Assembly (NCBI RefSeq): GCF_006715145.1
Contig: NZ_VFMR01000001.1
Location: forward strand, 186,001 to 250,000
DNA from: Microbacterium sp. SLBN-146
Lineage (GTDB): Bacteria > Actinomycetota > Actinomycetes > Actinomycetales > Microbacteriaceae
Length of the DNA stretch: 64,000 nucleotides
Direction: 5' to 3'
Shown: positions 44,570-57,764 of the stretch, piece by piece
How the letters are laid out: each line of letters opens with the position of its first letter
Position numbering within the stretch: the stretch's first letter is position 1
Program-made: the position numbers and the translations under genes
The notes under the pieces: model-generated
Database searches by the model: none
What the model was told of the DNA's origin: nothing
The model's input: the letters and a program-made list of their open reading frames with translations, nothing else

Positions 44570-44938
44570 TCAGATCACCTCCGGTGCGAGCGAGACGATC
44601 TTCATGAACTTCTTGTCGCGAAGCTCACGACCGACCGGGCCGAAGATACGGGTGCCGCGGGGCTCCCCGTCGGTCTTCAGGATGACGGCGGCGTTCTCGT
44701 CGAACTTGATGTACGACCCGTCGGGACGGCGGGTCTCCTTCTTGGTACGGACGACGACCGCCTTGACGACGTCGCCCTTCTTGACGTTGCCGCCCGGGAT
44801 CGCGTCCTTGACCGTGGCGACGATGATGTCACCCAGGCCCGCGTAGCGCCGGTTGGAGCCGCCGAGCACACGGATGGTGAGCAGCTCCTTCGCACCGGTG
44901 TTGTCGGCGACCTTGAGGCGGGATTCGTTCTGAATCAC
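44570..44938 (-). CDS. rplN: 50S ribosomal protein L14
   Basis: Large-subunit L14, 122 residues from a [23 protein letters not shown] and [20 protein letters not shown] are diagnostic. It follows rpsQ by 34 bp. Confidence 0.97.
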   Translation of the reverse strand: MIQNESRLKVADNTGAKELLTIRVLGGSNRRYAGLGDIIVATVKDAIPGGNVKKGDVVKAVVVRTKKETRRPDGSYIKFDENAAVILKTDGEPRGTRIFGPVGRELRDKKFMKIVSLAPEVI

Positions 44939-44972
44939 TTGTTACTCCTTGGGTTCCAAGAAGGCCGAAGCC

Positions 44973-45299
44973 TTACTTGGCCTTCTCGAGGATCTCGACC
45001 AGGCGCCAACGCTTGGTGGCGCTCAGCGGGCGGGTCTCGTTGATGAGGACGAGGTCGCCGATACCGGCAGTGTTGCCCTCGTCGTGCGCCTTGACCTTGG
45101 ACGTGCGACGGATGACCTTGCCGTAGAGGGGGTGCTTTACGCGGTCCTCGACCTCGACGACGATCGTCTTGTCCATCTTGTCGCTCACGACGTAGCCACG
45201 ACGCGACTTGCGGTAACCGCGAGCGGCCTCGTCACGGACGTCGTTCGCCGCGTGCTCGTGGCCCGCGACCGCGGCCTCTTCAGCCTTCTTGGTGGCCAT
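44973..45299 (-). CDS. rpsQ: 30S ribosomal protein S17
   Basis: 16S rRNA-binding S17, 108 residues, with a 28-residue N-terminal extension before the core [20 protein letters not shown] and [16 protein letters not shown]. The ATG at 45299 overlaps the rpmC stop (TGATG); a GTG three bases earlier is possible. Confidence 0.96.
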   Translation of the reverse strand: MATKKAEEAAVAGHEHAANDVRDEAARGYRKSRRGYVVSDKMDKTIVVEVEDRVKHPLYGKVIRRTSKVKAHDEGNTAGIGDLVLINETRPLSATKRWRLVEILEKAK

Positions 45300-45613
45300 C
45301 ACTCAGCCTCTTCCTTGGTGGCCTCGTCGGCGGCATCCGCCTTCTTGGCCTTCGTCTTGGTCTTCTTCGTCGCCGTCTCGAGCGGCGCGGGCGTGGCACG
45401 GATGCCGAGCTCGCGCTCCCGGATGACGGTGTAGAGCCGCGCGATGTCGCGCTTCACGGCGCGGATGCGGCCGTGGCTCTCGAGCTGGCCGGTGGCCGAC
45501 TGGAAGCGCAGGTTGAACAGCTCTTCCTTGGCCTTGCGCAGCTCCTCGACGAGACGCTGGTCTTCGAACGTGTCGAGCTCGCTCGGGGCGAGCGTCTTGG
45601 TGCCGATCGCCAT
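45299..45613 (-). CDS. rpmC: 50S ribosomal protein L29
   Basis: L29, located at the peptide tunnel exit, 104 residues. The core is [20 protein letters not shown] and [20 protein letters not shown]; the last 30 residues are a Lys/Ala-rich extension. It overlaps rplP and rpsQ by one to three bases. Confidence 0.96.
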   Translation of the reverse strand: MAIGTKTLAPSELDTFEDQRLVEELRKAKEELFNLRFQSATGQLESHGRIRAVKRDIARLYTVIRERELGIRATPAPLETATKKTKTKAKKADAADEATKEEAE

Positions 45614-46032
45614 TACGCGTCGCCCTCCTCGCGCTTGATGATGCGTGCCTTGAGAGGCAGCTTGTGGATTGCACGGGTCAGGGCCTCACGAGCGAGTTCC
45701 TCGTTGACGCCGGCGACCTCGAAGAGGACGCGACCCGGCTTGACGTTTGCGACCCACCACTCCGGCGAGCCCTTACCCGAACCCATGCGGGTTTCGGCGG
45801 GCTTCTTCGTGAGGGGACGGTCGGGGTAGATGTTAATCCACACCTTGCCGCCACGCTTGATGTGACGCGTCATGGCGATACGAGCGGACTCGATCTGACG
45901 GTTCGTCACGTACGCGGGCGTGAGCGCCTGGATGCCGAACTCACCGAACGACACCGTGGTGCCACCGGTGGCCTGACCCGAGCGGCCCGGGTGGTGCTGC
46001 TTGCGGTACTTGACCTTGCGGGGAATAAGCAT
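45613..46032 (-). CDS. rplP: 50S ribosomal protein L16
   Basis: L16, next to the A-site tRNA path, 139 residues: [40 protein letters not shown] and [19 protein letters not shown]. The start overlaps the rpsC stop by one base. Confidence 0.97.
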   Translation of the reverse strand: MLIPRKVKYRKQHHPGRSGQATGGTTVSFGEFGIQALTPAYVTNRQIESARIAMTRHIKRGGKVWINIYPDRPLTKKPAETRMGSGKGSPEWWVANVKPGRVLFEVAGVNEELAREALTRAIHKLPLKARIIKREEGDA

Positions 46033-46784
46033 TACGCCGGTGCTCCTTCTGCGACGGGGGCCTCGTTGCGGGGGCCACGGCGCGGGCGGTCGTCACGACG
46101 ACGGTCCGACTTCGGGGCGTTCGCCTGCTCGCGGGCCAACTCCTTGTTGGTGAGGTCGCCCTTGTAGATCCAGACCTTGACGCCGATACGACCGAAGGTC
46201 GTCTTGGCCTCGTAGAAGCCGTAGTCGATGTTCGCGCGCAGCGTGTGCAGCGGCACACGACCCTCGCGGTAGAACTCCGAACGGCTCATCTCGGCGCCGC
46301 CGAGGCGGCCCGAGACCTGGATCCGGACGCCCTTGGCGCCGGCGCGCTGCGCGCCCTGCAGGCCCTTGCGCATCGCGCGGCGGAAAGCCACACGAGCGGA
46401 AAGCTGCTCGGCGATGCCCTGGGCGACGAGCTGAGCGTCAGCCTCGGGGTTCTTGACCTCGAGGATGTTCAGCTGGATCTGCTTGCCGGTGAGCTTCTCG
46501 AGGTCGGAGCGGATGCGCTCGGCCTCGGCGCCGCGGCGGCCGATCACGATGCCCGGGCGGGCAGTGTGGATGTCGACACGCACACGGTCACGCGTGCGCT
46601 CGATCTCGATGTTGCTGACGCCGGCACGATCCAGGTTCTTCTGCAGAAGCTTGCGGATCTTGATGTCCTCGGCGACGTAGTCGGCGTAGCGCTGGCCCGG
46701 CTTCGTCGAGTCCGAGAACCACCGCGACACGTGGTCCGTGGTAATGCCGAGGCGGAAGCCGTACGGGTTGACTTTCTGGCCCAT
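46032..46784 (-). CDS. rpsC: 30S ribosomal protein S3
   Basis: Small-subunit head protein S3 at the mRNA entry site, 250 residues. [20 protein letters not shown], the KH domain [20 protein letters not shown] and [20 protein letters not shown] are present, then an Arg-rich tail. It overlaps rplV by one base. Confidence 0.97.
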   Translation of the reverse strand: MGQKVNPYGFRLGITTDHVSRWFSDSTKPGQRYADYVAEDIKIRKLLQKNLDRAGVSNIEIERTRDRVRVDIHTARPGIVIGRRGAEAERIRSDLEKLTGKQIQLNILEVKNPEADAQLVAQGIAEQLSARVAFRRAMRKGLQGAQRAGAKGVRIQVSGRLGGAEMSRSEFYREGRVPLHTLRANIDYGFYEAKTTFGRIGVKVWIYKGDLTNKELAREQANAPKSDRRRDDRPRRGPRNEAPVAEGAPA

Positions 46785-47185
46785 TACTTGCTCGCCTTCT
46801 TGCTCTTAGCGGGGGCAGCGGCCGTCTCGGCCACCTCGGGGGTCGAGAGCACGACCGTGATGTGGCTCGTGCGCTTCTTGATCTGGAACGCCCGACCCTG
46901 TGCACGAGGCTGGAAACGCTTGAGCGTCGTTCCCTCGTCGACGTACGCGTTGGCCACGTACAGGTCCTGCTCATCCAGGAACTCGCCGTCCTTGTCGGCC
47001 TTCACGCGAGCGTTCGCGATCGCCGCTGCGACGAGCTTGTAGATCGGCTCACTGGCACTCTGGGGTGCGAACTTCAGGATGGCGAGAGCCTCCTGAGCCT
47101 GCTTGCCCTTGATGAGAGCGACGACACGGCGAGCCTTCTGAGGGGTCACGCGGATGTGCTTCACGCGTGCGATGGAATCCACCAT
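46784..47185 (-). CDS. rplV: 50S ribosomal protein L22
   Basis: L22, lining the exit tunnel, 133 residues: [20 protein letters not shown], then [20 protein letters not shown], whose tip forms the tunnel constriction. A short Ala/Lys tail follows. Confidence 0.97.
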   Translation of the reverse strand: MVDSIARVKHIRVTPQKARRVVALIKGKQAQEALAILKFAPQSASEPIYKLVAAAIANARVKADKDGEFLDEQDLYVANAYVDEGTTLKRFQPRAQGRAFQIKKRTSHITVVLSTPEVAETAAAPAKSKKASK

Positions 47186-47225
47186 TGCTTCTCCTCCTAT
47201 CTCTGCTTCCAGGAACGCCCCCGCG

Positions 47226-47507
47226 TCAGCGGCGGCGGCCCTTCTTGTCGTCCTTCACGTGGCCGCGGAAGGTGCGGGTGGGGGCGAATTCGCCCAACTT
47301 GTGACCGACCATGGTCTCGCTCACGAACACAGGGATGTGCTTGCGACCGTCGTGCACCGCGATCGTGTGGCCGAGCATGGCCGGCACGATCATGGAGCGA
47401 CGTGACCAGGTCTTGATGACGTTCTTGGAACCGGCTTCGTTCTGGACGACGACCTTGCGAAGCAGGTGCTCGTCGACGAAGGGGCCCTTCTTAAGGCTGC
47501 GAGGCAT
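47226..47507 (-). CDS. rpsS: 30S ribosomal protein S19
   Basis: S19 of the 30S head, 93 residues: [39 protein letters not shown] and [18 protein letters not shown]. It follows rplB by 12 bp. Confidence 0.97.
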   Translation of the reverse strand: MPRSLKKGPFVDEHLLRKVVVQNEAGSKNVIKTWSRRSMIVPAMLGHTIAVHDGRKHIPVFVSETMVGHKLGEFAPTRTFRGHVKDDKKGRRR

Positions 47508-47519
47508 CTTCCTCTACTC

Positions 47520-48359
<840 letters not shown>

Positions 48360-48384
48360 GTTCTCTAGTCCTCTATCCCGACCG

Positions 48385-48705
48385 TCAGCCGACTGCCGTG
48401 AAGATGTCGATGGTGCCCGACTTGAGCGTCACGATGGCGCGCTTGGTGTCCTTGCGCTTGCCGGTGCCGAAGCGGGTGCGGCGCGCCTTACCGACGCGGT
48501 TAATCGTGTTGACCGCAGCGACCTTGACGCCGAAGATCTTCTCGATGGCGAGCTTGATCTCGGTCTTGGACGCGCGCGGGTCAACGAGGAAGGTGTACTT
48601 GCCCTCGTCGATCAGTCCGTAGCTCTTCTCGGAGACGACGGGCTTCAGGATGATGTCGCGCGGGTCCTTGTTGACTGCGCTCTGCAGGGCGTTGTCGGCG
48701 CTCAT
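48385..48705 (-). CDS. rplW: 50S ribosomal protein L23
   Basis: L23, docking site for trigger factor and SRP at the tunnel exit, 106 residues: [60 protein letters not shown]. It overlaps rplD by 4 bp. Confidence 0.97.
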   Translation of the reverse strand: MSADNALQSAVNKDPRDIILKPVVSEKSYGLIDEGKYTFLVDPRASKTEIKLAIEKIFGVKVAAVNTINRVGKARRTRFGTGKRKDTKRAIVTLKSGTIDIFTAVG

Positions 48706-49361
48706 GCCGAGACCTCCTCAGTGGCCGCCTTCGACGCGACGAACGCGTCGAACGCAGGCTTGGTGAAGACGATGTCGTCGGAGACGATCACGTCGTAGGC
48801 GTTCAGCTGGTCGAAGTACAGCACGTGGACGTACGAGAGGTTGCGGACGCTCAGGATGCTGAGGTCGTCGTCGCGGTCGATGACCACGAGGACGTTCTTG
48901 ACGGCGCCGAACGCGGTCAGCACGGCCGCTGCGGCCTTCGTCGAAGGAGCGCCCTCGATACCGAAGGAGTCGACGACGTGCAGACGCTCGCCCCGGGCAC
49001 GATCGCTGAGGGCTCCGAGGAGCGCTGCGGCGATCATCTTCTTGGGGGTGCGCTGCGAGTAGTCGCGCGGCTTGGGGCCGTGGACGATGCCACCACCGGT
49101 CATGTGCGGCGCACGGATCGAGCCCTGACGGGCGTTACCCGTGCCCTTCTGCTTGAAGGGCTTGCGGCCGGCACCGGAGACCTCACCGCGACGCTTGGTC
49201 GAGTGGGTGCCCTGGCGAGCCGCCGCGCGCTGCGCGACGACGACCTGGTGGATCAGCGGGATGTTCGTCTTGACGTCGAAGAGGGACGCAGGCAGCTGGA
49301 CGGAACCAGCAGCCGAGCCGTCGGCCTTGCGGACGTCGAGCGCGAGAGTCGAGTCAGCCAT
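48702..49361 (-). CDS. rplD: 50S ribosomal protein L4
   Basis: L4, tunnel and assembly protein, 219 residues. The rRNA-binding loop [20 protein letters not shown] and [20 protein letters not shown] are diagnostic. It starts 2 bp after the rplC stop. Confidence 0.97.
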   Translation of the reverse strand: MADSTLALDVRKADGSAAGSVQLPASLFDVKTNIPLIHQVVVAQRAAARQGTHSTKRRGEVSGAGRKPFKQKGTGNARQGSIRAPHMTGGGIVHGPKPRDYSQRTPKKMIAAALLGALSDRARGERLHVVDSFGIEGAPSTKAAAAVLTAFGAVKNVLVVIDRDDDLSILSVRNLSYVHVLYFDQLNAYDVIVSDDIVFTKPAFDAFVASKAATEEVSA

Positions 49362-49363
49362 GA

Positions 49364-50023
49364 TCAGGCACCCTTCACTGCGTTGCGGACGTAGACGATG
49401 CGGCCACGTGCCCCGGGGACGGCGCCCTTGACGAGCAGCAGACCCTTCTCGGCATCGACGGCGTGCACCGTGAGGTTGAGGACGGTCACGCGCTCGCCAC
49501 CCATACGGCCGGCCATGCGCATGCCCTTGAAGACGCGGCTCGGGGTCGACGATGCGCCGATCGAGCCGGGCTTGCGGTGGTTGCGGTGCGCACCGTGCGA
49601 AGCGGAGACGCCCTTGAAGTTGTGGCGCTTCATGACACCCGCGGTGCCCTTGCCCTTGCTGGTGCCGACGACGTCGACGAGCTGGCCGGCTTCGAAGGTC
49701 GCATCGACGGTCAGTTCCTGACCGAGCGAGTAGTCACCGGCATCCGCTGTGCGGATCTCGGTGAGGTGACGGCGGGGCGTGACGCCTGCCGCTTCGAAGT
49801 GAGCCGTCTGGGGCTTGTTGACCTTGCGGGGGTCGATCTGGCCGTAGGCGACCTGGACGGCGTTGTAGCCGTCCTTCTCGGGGGTACGGACCTGGGTCAC
49901 GACGTTGGGCGCGACCTCGATCACGGTGACGGGAACGAGCTTGCCGTTCTCATCCCAGACCTGAGTCATGCCGAGCTTCGTGCCGAGGAGGCCCTTGGAA
50001 ATCTTGGAGTTGATGTCAGCCAT
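49364..50023 (-). CDS. rplC: 50S ribosomal protein L3
   Basis: L3, an assembly initiator close to the peptidyl-transferase centre, 219 residues: [20 protein letters not shown] and [20 protein letters not shown], the conserved loop with the methylatable residue region. It follows rpsJ by 8 bp. Confidence 0.97.
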   Translation of the reverse strand: MADINSKISKGLLGTKLGMTQVWDENGKLVPVTVIEVAPNVVTQVRTPEKDGYNAVQVAYGQIDPRKVNKPQTAHFEAAGVTPRRHLTEIRTADAGDYSLGQELTVDATFEAGQLVDVVGTSKGKGTAGVMKRHNFKGVSASHGAHRNHRKPGSIGASSTPSRVFKGMRMAGRMGGERVTVLNLTVHAVDAEKGLLLVKGAVPGARGRIVYVRNAVKGA

Positions 50024-50031
50024 GTCGAACC

Positions 50032-50340
50032 TCAGAGCTTGATCTCGATGTTGACGTCGGCCGGGAGGTCGAGACGCATCAGCGAGTCCACCGCCTTGGG
50101 CGTCGGATCGATGATGTCGATCAGACGCTTGTGGGTGCGCATCTCGAAGTGCTCGCGGCTGTCCTTGTACTTGTGGGGGGAACGGATCACGGCGATCACG
50201 TTCTTCTCCGTCGGAAGCGGCACGGGGCCGACGACCGTTGCGCCCGCACGGGTCACGGTGTCGACGATCTTCCGTGCCGACGAGTCGATGACCTCGTGGT
50301 CGTACGACTTCAGGCGAATGCGGATCTTCTGTCCCGCCAT
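50032..50340 (-). CDS. rpsJ: 30S ribosomal protein S10
   Basis: S10, a ribosomal and antitermination (NusE) protein, 102 residues: [40 protein letters not shown] and [20 protein letters not shown]. The ATG at 50340 follows a GGAAAGAGAG site. It heads the S10 operon after a leader of about 120 bp. Confidence 0.97.
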   Translation of the reverse strand: MAGQKIRIRLKSYDHEVIDSSARKIVDTVTRAGATVVGPVPLPTEKNVIAVIRSPHKYKDSREHFEMRTHKRLIDIIDPTPKAVDSLMRLDLPADVNIEIKL

Positions 50341-50438
50341 CTGATCACTCTCTTTCCGCGTCATACCTCTCGGGCATCGGACGCACACGGCGCATCGCGT
50401 CTGCGATGTGCCTGGGCACTTCGTCCGGGCTCTCACCC

Positions 50439-50467
50439 GATCTGCTGCACCACTGTTCTCGTGTCAA
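50439..50467 (-). promoter_or_regulatory. Candidate S10 operon promoter
   Basis: A consensus -35, TTGACA, lies at 50462-50467 on the minus strand; 17 bp downstream is CAGATC, a weak -10. It is about 120 bp upstream of rpsJ. The rest of the 50341-51089 interval has no credible gene. Confidence 0.45.
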
Positions 50468-50671
50468 GCCGGATGCCGCGGCACCCGGTTCCGCGATCCC
50501 CCGCGCACGCGGACGTGAGCACCCTTGCGGGTTCGAGGATCTGGAGGTCTTGTTCTGCTGCCCGCGGCCTAGACGCCTGCGCTTTCGCGCCGCCTATGCA
50601 CTGCCCTGGCAGTGATCCAGCACGCACAATGAAGGCACGCCGGAATGTGGAACCTCAACAGTCTACGTGCA

Positions 50672-50776
50672 GCCCGGGCGTGTCGCAAACCCGGGCGTGT
50701 CGCGCGTCGCGCGGACCACCTCGAGGCGCCTCGAGGTGGATGAGGGCGGGCATTGGGGGACACCGCCCTCATCCAC
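50672..50776. repeat. Direct repeat plus two overlapping palindromes in a gene-free interval
   Basis: CCCGGGCGTGTCGC occurs twice (near 50673 and 50690). A perfect 24-bp palindrome built on CCACCTCGAGGC follows at 50716-50739. It overlaps a second perfect hairpin with 14-bp arms, 50736-50749 and 50763-50776, whose loop contains TTGGGGGACA. The interval lies between the S10 operon promoter and the end of the amidohydrolase gene. Confidence 0.75.
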
Positions 50777-51089
50777 GCTCAGAGCGGTGCCGGAGGGCGG
50801 GCGGACGATCGGCGTACGCACGGACCTGCTGCGACGCGCGAGTGCGCGGAACGTCGGCAGCGATCCATGTGCCTTCCCCAGACTCGATACCCGCGCGCAT
50901 CCCTCTGCACGCCCGGCCGTCCCCCTCGCGTCGATTCGACCCCAGTCGCGACGGAGGATTGCGGCACTACGGCGACGGTAGACCCGGCCTGAGGGGTCGT
51001 CAACACCCGCAGACACCACATGGCACAGGTCGGACGACCGCGTCACGGATCGCCTCTCGCGGACGAGCCGCGCCCTGACGCCGGGTCGG

Positions 51090-52313
51090 TCAGACCGCGC
51101 GAGCGAGCAGGACGGCGCGGAGTGCTGCGACGCCGGCCGCGGCATCCGGAAGGTCGACGTGCTCAGCGGGTGAGTGCGACACCCCCGTGACATTGCGGAC
51201 GAGGATCATGGCGGTGGGGATGCCTGCGAGGGCCATGACTCCGGCGTCGTGGCCGGCGCCGGAGGGCAGCCGCGGAAGGGTCCGCCCGACCGCCGCGTCG
51301 ATGGACTCCGCGAGTTCCGTGTCGAACGACACGACGGGCGTCCAGCTCTCCTCGATCGCGGGCCGGCCCATGCGTTCCGCGACCTGTCCCGTGAGTGCGC
51401 GTACGCGTTCCGCATCGGCACCCCGAGCGTCGACCCACAGTCGCGCGAGCGACGCGATCGCGTTGACCGCGCCCGGCTCGACATCGACGCGACCGACGGT
51501 GGCGAGGACGCCGAGTTCTTCGGCCGCCTCGCGCACCGCGACGATCCCCCGCGCCATATGCAGGACGGGATCGCTCCGGTCGGCCAGCGGGGTCGTCCCG
51601 GCGTGGTTGGCGACACCCGGAAGGTCGAACCGCCACCGCCCGTGCGGCCAGATCTGCGTCGCGAGACCCAGCGGCTCTCCGAGCGAGATGAGCCCTTCGG
51701 CACGCTCGACGTGAGCGACGGGCAGATGCCCCTGTTCGACGTGCACCTCGACGAACTCCCCGATGCGGGCGAGACGATCGCGGTCTGCACCCACGTGTTC
51801 GGGCGCATGCCCGTGGGCACGGAGCACTTCGGCGAGCGACGTGCCCGTGGCATCCGTCAGTCCGAGAGCGTGCTGCGGCGCGAGGGTTCCCGTCATGAGT
51901 CGCGAGCCCAGGCAGGCCGTTCCGAAGCGCGAGCCCTCCTCGTCGGAGAACGCCACGATCGCGATCGGTCGGCGCGGACGCATGCCGGATGCCACGAGCT
52001 CAGCGACGGCGGCGAATGCCGCAGCCACCCCGAGCGGCCCGTCCCACAACCCGCCCTCGGGCACGCTGTCCAGGTGCGAACCGCAGACGAATGCCGTTCC
52101 CGGAAGGTCGGCGCGCCACCACGCCCACAGATTGCCGTTCCGGTCGGTCTCCACGTCGAGTCCGATGTCTTCGGCGCGGGCGACGAACCACTCGCGCGCC
52201 GCGAGCTCCGCATCCGACCAGGCGAAGCGGTTGTAGCCGCCCGTCGTGCGACTTCGCCCGACGTCAGCCAACTCGGCGAGGATGTCGCGCGGTACTGACG
52301 TCGTCGATGTCAT
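51090..52313 (-). CDS. M20-family Zn-dependent amidohydrolase (allantoate / N-carbamoyl amino acid hydrolase type)
   Basis: Cytoplasmic metallo-amidohydrolase of 407 residues. Metal and active-site motifs are complete: GSHLDSVPEGGLWDGPLGV (His, Asp), FSDEEGSRFG (Glu pair), EVHVEQGHLP (His), the dimerisation-domain substrate loop GVANHAGTTPLADRSDP, and SGAGHDAGVMAL. This signature is shared by allantoate amidohydrolase, ureidoglycolate and N-carbamoyl-L-amino-acid hydrolases; no purine- or hydantoin-pathway neighbour helps to choose. It is a single-gene unit between two housekeeping operons. Confidence 0.87.
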   Translation of the reverse strand: MTSTTSVPRDILAELADVGRSRTTGGYNRFAWSDAELAAREWFVARAEDIGLDVETDRNGNLWAWWRADLPGTAFVCGSHLDSVPEGGLWDGPLGVAAAFAAVAELVASGMRPRRPIAIVAFSDEEGSRFGTACLGSRLMTGTLAPQHALGLTDATGTSLAEVLRAHGHAPEHVGADRDRLARIGEFVEVHVEQGHLPVAHVERAEGLISLGEPLGLATQIWPHGRWRFDLPGVANHAGTTPLADRSDPVLHMARGIVAVREAAEELGVLATVGRVDVEPGAVNAIASLARLWVDARGADAERVRALTGQVAERMGRPAIEESWTPVVSFDTELAESIDAAVGRTLPRLPSGAGHDAGVMALAGIPTAMILVRNVTGVSHSPAEHVDLPDAAAGVAALRAVLLARAV

Positions 52314-52486
52314 CGGCTTCCTTCCGGAGGGACTCGCTCACAAGTCAACCCCGGACACCGCGCCGCTCGACATCCGCCGCCTCCGCCCCCGTCTGGCATC
52401 CCAGACATTTGCCGAAGCACTCGCTTGTCGCAAAGGCCGACCTCGCGGCATCCCACCCCACCATTCAAGACACCTGAACGAGAGAA

Positions 52487-52517
52487 GGGGCGGACCGGCG
52501 TCAGCCGGGTCCGCCCC
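52487..52517 (-). terminator. Terminator after the antitoxin-like gene
   Basis: A GC-rich stem (52487-52499 with 52504-52517, one bulge) with a GTCA loop, 15 bp after the stop on the minus strand, followed there by a pyrimidine-rich TTCTCTCGTT tail. Confidence 0.7.
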
Positions 52518-52531
52518 TCGAGATCGGGGTG

Positions 52532-52753
52532 CTACTTCGCGTCGTTGCCGATGGCCTTGTCGATGTTGTCGCGGACGCCGTCGACGTGCTCGTCGACGCT
52601 GTCGGGAGCCACCTTCTTGACGAACTCGGCCGCCGCATCGAGCACCTTGTCGCTGACATCCTCGGCCTGATCGCTCTTCAGCGCGTCACCGATCTTGTCC
52701 TTGTTCTGATCGAGGAACTGCTTCCCCTGATTCACGAGATCATCGATGCCCAT
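52532..52753 (-). CDS. Rv0909/MT0933-like putative antitoxin
   Basis: Small acidic/basic helical protein of 73 residues from the ATG at 52753 (AGGGGA just upstream). The sequence MGIDDLVNQGKQFLDQNKDK and the following lysine/aspartate-rich helices match the MT0933-like antitoxin family (PF14013). No toxin gene lies next to it, so it is an orphan or serves another role such as stress response. A terminator follows. Confidence 0.72.
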   Translation of the reverse strand: MGIDDLVNQGKQFLDQNKDKIGDALKSDQAEDVSDKVLDAAAEFVKKVAPDSVDEHVDGVRDNIDKAIGNDAK

Positions 52754-52836
52754 GTGGTCCCCTTCGTCGCGGTACGGGTAGGCCACCCGCAGCACCATTC
52801 TGGAGCGTAGGACCTCATCGTGGTAGGGCGGAAATA

Positions 52837-52871
52837 CAGAACGCCCCCGGCGCAGGGCCGGGGGCGTTCTG
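52837..52871 (-). terminator. Rho-independent terminator of tuf
   Basis: A perfect 15-bp stem (52837-52851 with 52857-52871), 5-base loop and a GTATTT tail on the minus strand, about 120 bp past the tuf stop. Confidence 0.85.
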
Positions 52872-52905
52872 ATGCGATGGAAAGGAGGTGACGCGTGTGG
52901 TCGAG

Positions 52906-52939
52906 ATCTCGATACGCCGCCTGAGGCGGCTACTCGATC
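52906..52939. repeat. REP-like palindromic repeat, third copy
   Basis: The core ATCTCGATACGCCGCCTGAG, continuing GGCGGCTACTCGATCT, matches the copies at 37001-37084. It lies between tuf and its terminator. Confidence 0.7.
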
Positions 52940-52989
52940 TAGAGCCGACTCACATCAACCCCGCTTCGCGGCATTGATCCGAGTCGCCT

Positions 52990-54183
<1,194 letters not shown>

Positions 54184-54341
54184 TGGGTCCTCCTCAGGAC
54201 GGTCGTGTAGAAGTTCCGGGCACTGGTTTGCGACCGGTTCTCTACGGGGATTTGTCCAGCTTACTGTCTCGATGCGTCACATACTGCGGCGGCTGTGAGA
54301 GACCTGCGCTGGGCTGGTGTCGGTGTGAAGTTGTACTTTTC

Positions 54342-54371
54342 GGATGCCGGGAGCCGGAGCCCCCGGCATCC
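54342..54371 (-). other. Hairpin between fusA and tuf
   Basis: A perfect 10-bp stem, GGATGCCGGG (54342-54351) with 54362-54371, begins 10 bp after the fusA stop. No U-run follows on the minus strand. It may allow separate control of tuf, for which a promoter was not clearly seen. Confidence 0.55.
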
Positions 54372-54381
54372 TCAGGGCTTA

Positions 54382-56496
<2,115 letters not shown>

Positions 56497-56589
56497 GGGG
56501 TGTCTTCCTTACGTGTGGATTCGGGTGTGCAGCCCTCGACCGGGCTCGGGGTGCGGAGCAGAGTCCGCGCCCCGAGCCGATCGGGAGTC

Positions 56590-57060
56590 TTACCAGCGGT
56601 AGTGAGCGAACGCCCGGTTCGACTCGGCCATCTTGTGGGTGTCTTCACGGCGCTTGACCGCGGCACCCAGGCCGTTCGAGGCGTCGAGGATCTCGTTCTG
56701 CAGGCGCTCGGTCATCGTCTTCTCACGACGACCCTTCGCGTAGCTCACGAGCCAGCGGAGCGCCAGCGTGTTGGCGCGGTGAGGCTTGACCTCGACCGGC
56801 ACCTGGTAGGTGGAGCCACCGACGCGGCGCGACTTGACCTCGAGGGTCGGGCGCACGTTGTCGAGGGCCTTCTTGAGCGTCGCGACGGCGTCCTGGCCGT
56901 TCTTCGTCTCGACACCGCGGAGGGCGTCGTAGACGATCGACTCGGCGAGCGACTTCTTGCCGTCGACGAGGATCTTGTTCACGAGCTGCGTGACGATGGG
57001 TGCGCCGTAGACCGGGTCGTTGACGACGGGGCGCTTCGGGGCGGGTCCCTTACGAGGCAT
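56590..57060 (-). CDS. rpsG: 30S ribosomal protein S7
   Basis: 16S rRNA 3' domain binder S7, 156 residues: [40 protein letters not shown] and a C-terminal AFAHYRW. It lies 5 bp after rpsL. Confidence 0.97.
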   Translation of the reverse strand: MPRKGPAPKRPVVNDPVYGAPIVTQLVNKILVDGKKSLAESIVYDALRGVETKNGQDAVATLKKALDNVRPTLEVKSRRVGGSTYQVPVEVKPHRANTLALRWLVSYAKGRREKTMTERLQNEILDASNGLGAAVKRREDTHKMAESNRAFAHYRW

Positions 57061-57065
57061 CTAAC

Positions 57066-57434
57066 TCAACCCTTCTTCGCGCCGTAGCGGCTGCGAGCCT
57101 GCTTACGGTTCTTGACAGCCTGCGTGTCGAGCGCACCGCGCACGATCTTGTAGCGGACACCCGGGAGGTCCTTCACACGACCGCCACGGACGAGCACGAG
57201 CGAGTGCTCCTGAAGGTTGTGGCCTTCACCGGGGATGTACGCGGTGACCTCGGTGCCGTTGCGGAGCTTGACACGGGCGACCTTGCGCATCGCCGAGTTG
57301 GGCTTCTTGGGCGTGGTCGTGTACACGCGGGTGCAGACTCCCGCCTGCTGCGGGTTCGCCTTGAGCGCCGGCGCCTTGGTCTTCGAGACCTTGGGCGAGC
57401 GACCCTTGCGAACCAACTGCTGAATGGTTGGCAC
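57066..57434 (-). CDS. rpsL: 30S ribosomal protein S12
   Basis: Decoding-centre protein S12, 122 residues from a GTG at 57434 with AAGGAGAG upstream. [17 protein letters not shown] contains Lys43 and [14 protein letters not shown] contains Lys88; both are the streptomycin-sensitive residues of the family. It heads the str operon, with a leader of about 270 bp. Confidence 0.97.
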   Translation of the reverse strand: MPTIQQLVRKGRSPKVSKTKAPALKANPQQAGVCTRVYTTTPKKPNSAMRKVARVKLRNGTEVTAYIPGEGHNLQEHSLVLVRGGRVKDLPGVRYKIVRGALDTQAVKNRKQARSRYGAKKG

Positions 57435-57710
57435 GTTCTCTCCTTGTTGTTCTGCACGGATTCTCGGTTCCGTACAGGTGCTGCACGGTGACAGCGTTCG
57501 TGTCTCCCCCGCCGCATCCGAATCTTTCGATTCGTGACGCCGCGGGCTCACATTCATCCACCGCGCGGAAGAATGATCCGACGCGCTTCGAGTGGTGGAT
57601 ATGCCGTGGGGGTGGACTGTTCGCAGACCGTTCCCTGAGATGGCACGCGTTACGGTGCCGTCATTCGTACCGAGGCACGGCTGACGGCGCGCAATGCGCA
57701 CACCCGCTCT

Positions 57711-57739
57711 ATGATACGCGGGAATCCGGAGGGCGGCAA
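57711..57739 (-). promoter_or_regulatory. Candidate str operon promoter
   Basis: TTGCCG (57734-57739, minus strand) and TATCAT (57711-57716) are exactly 17 bp apart. The start of transcription would lie near 57704, giving a 270-nt leader before rpsL that includes a small hairpin near 57517-57532. The 330-bp interval 57435-57764 holds no other recognisable feature. Confidence 0.62.
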
Positions 57740-57764
57740 ACGGCGGCCACCCTCCACCCCCTCG

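Noticed and set aside
50736..50776. Terminator of the M20 amidohydrolase gene
   Set aside because: The hairpin is more than 300 bp past the stop and overlaps another palindrome; it lacks a U-run.
50663..51193. Open frames of 100-176 codons on both strands in the interval upstream of the S10 operon
   Set aside because: No ribosome-binding sites, arginine-rich composition and they run through palindromic repeats; judged non-coding.
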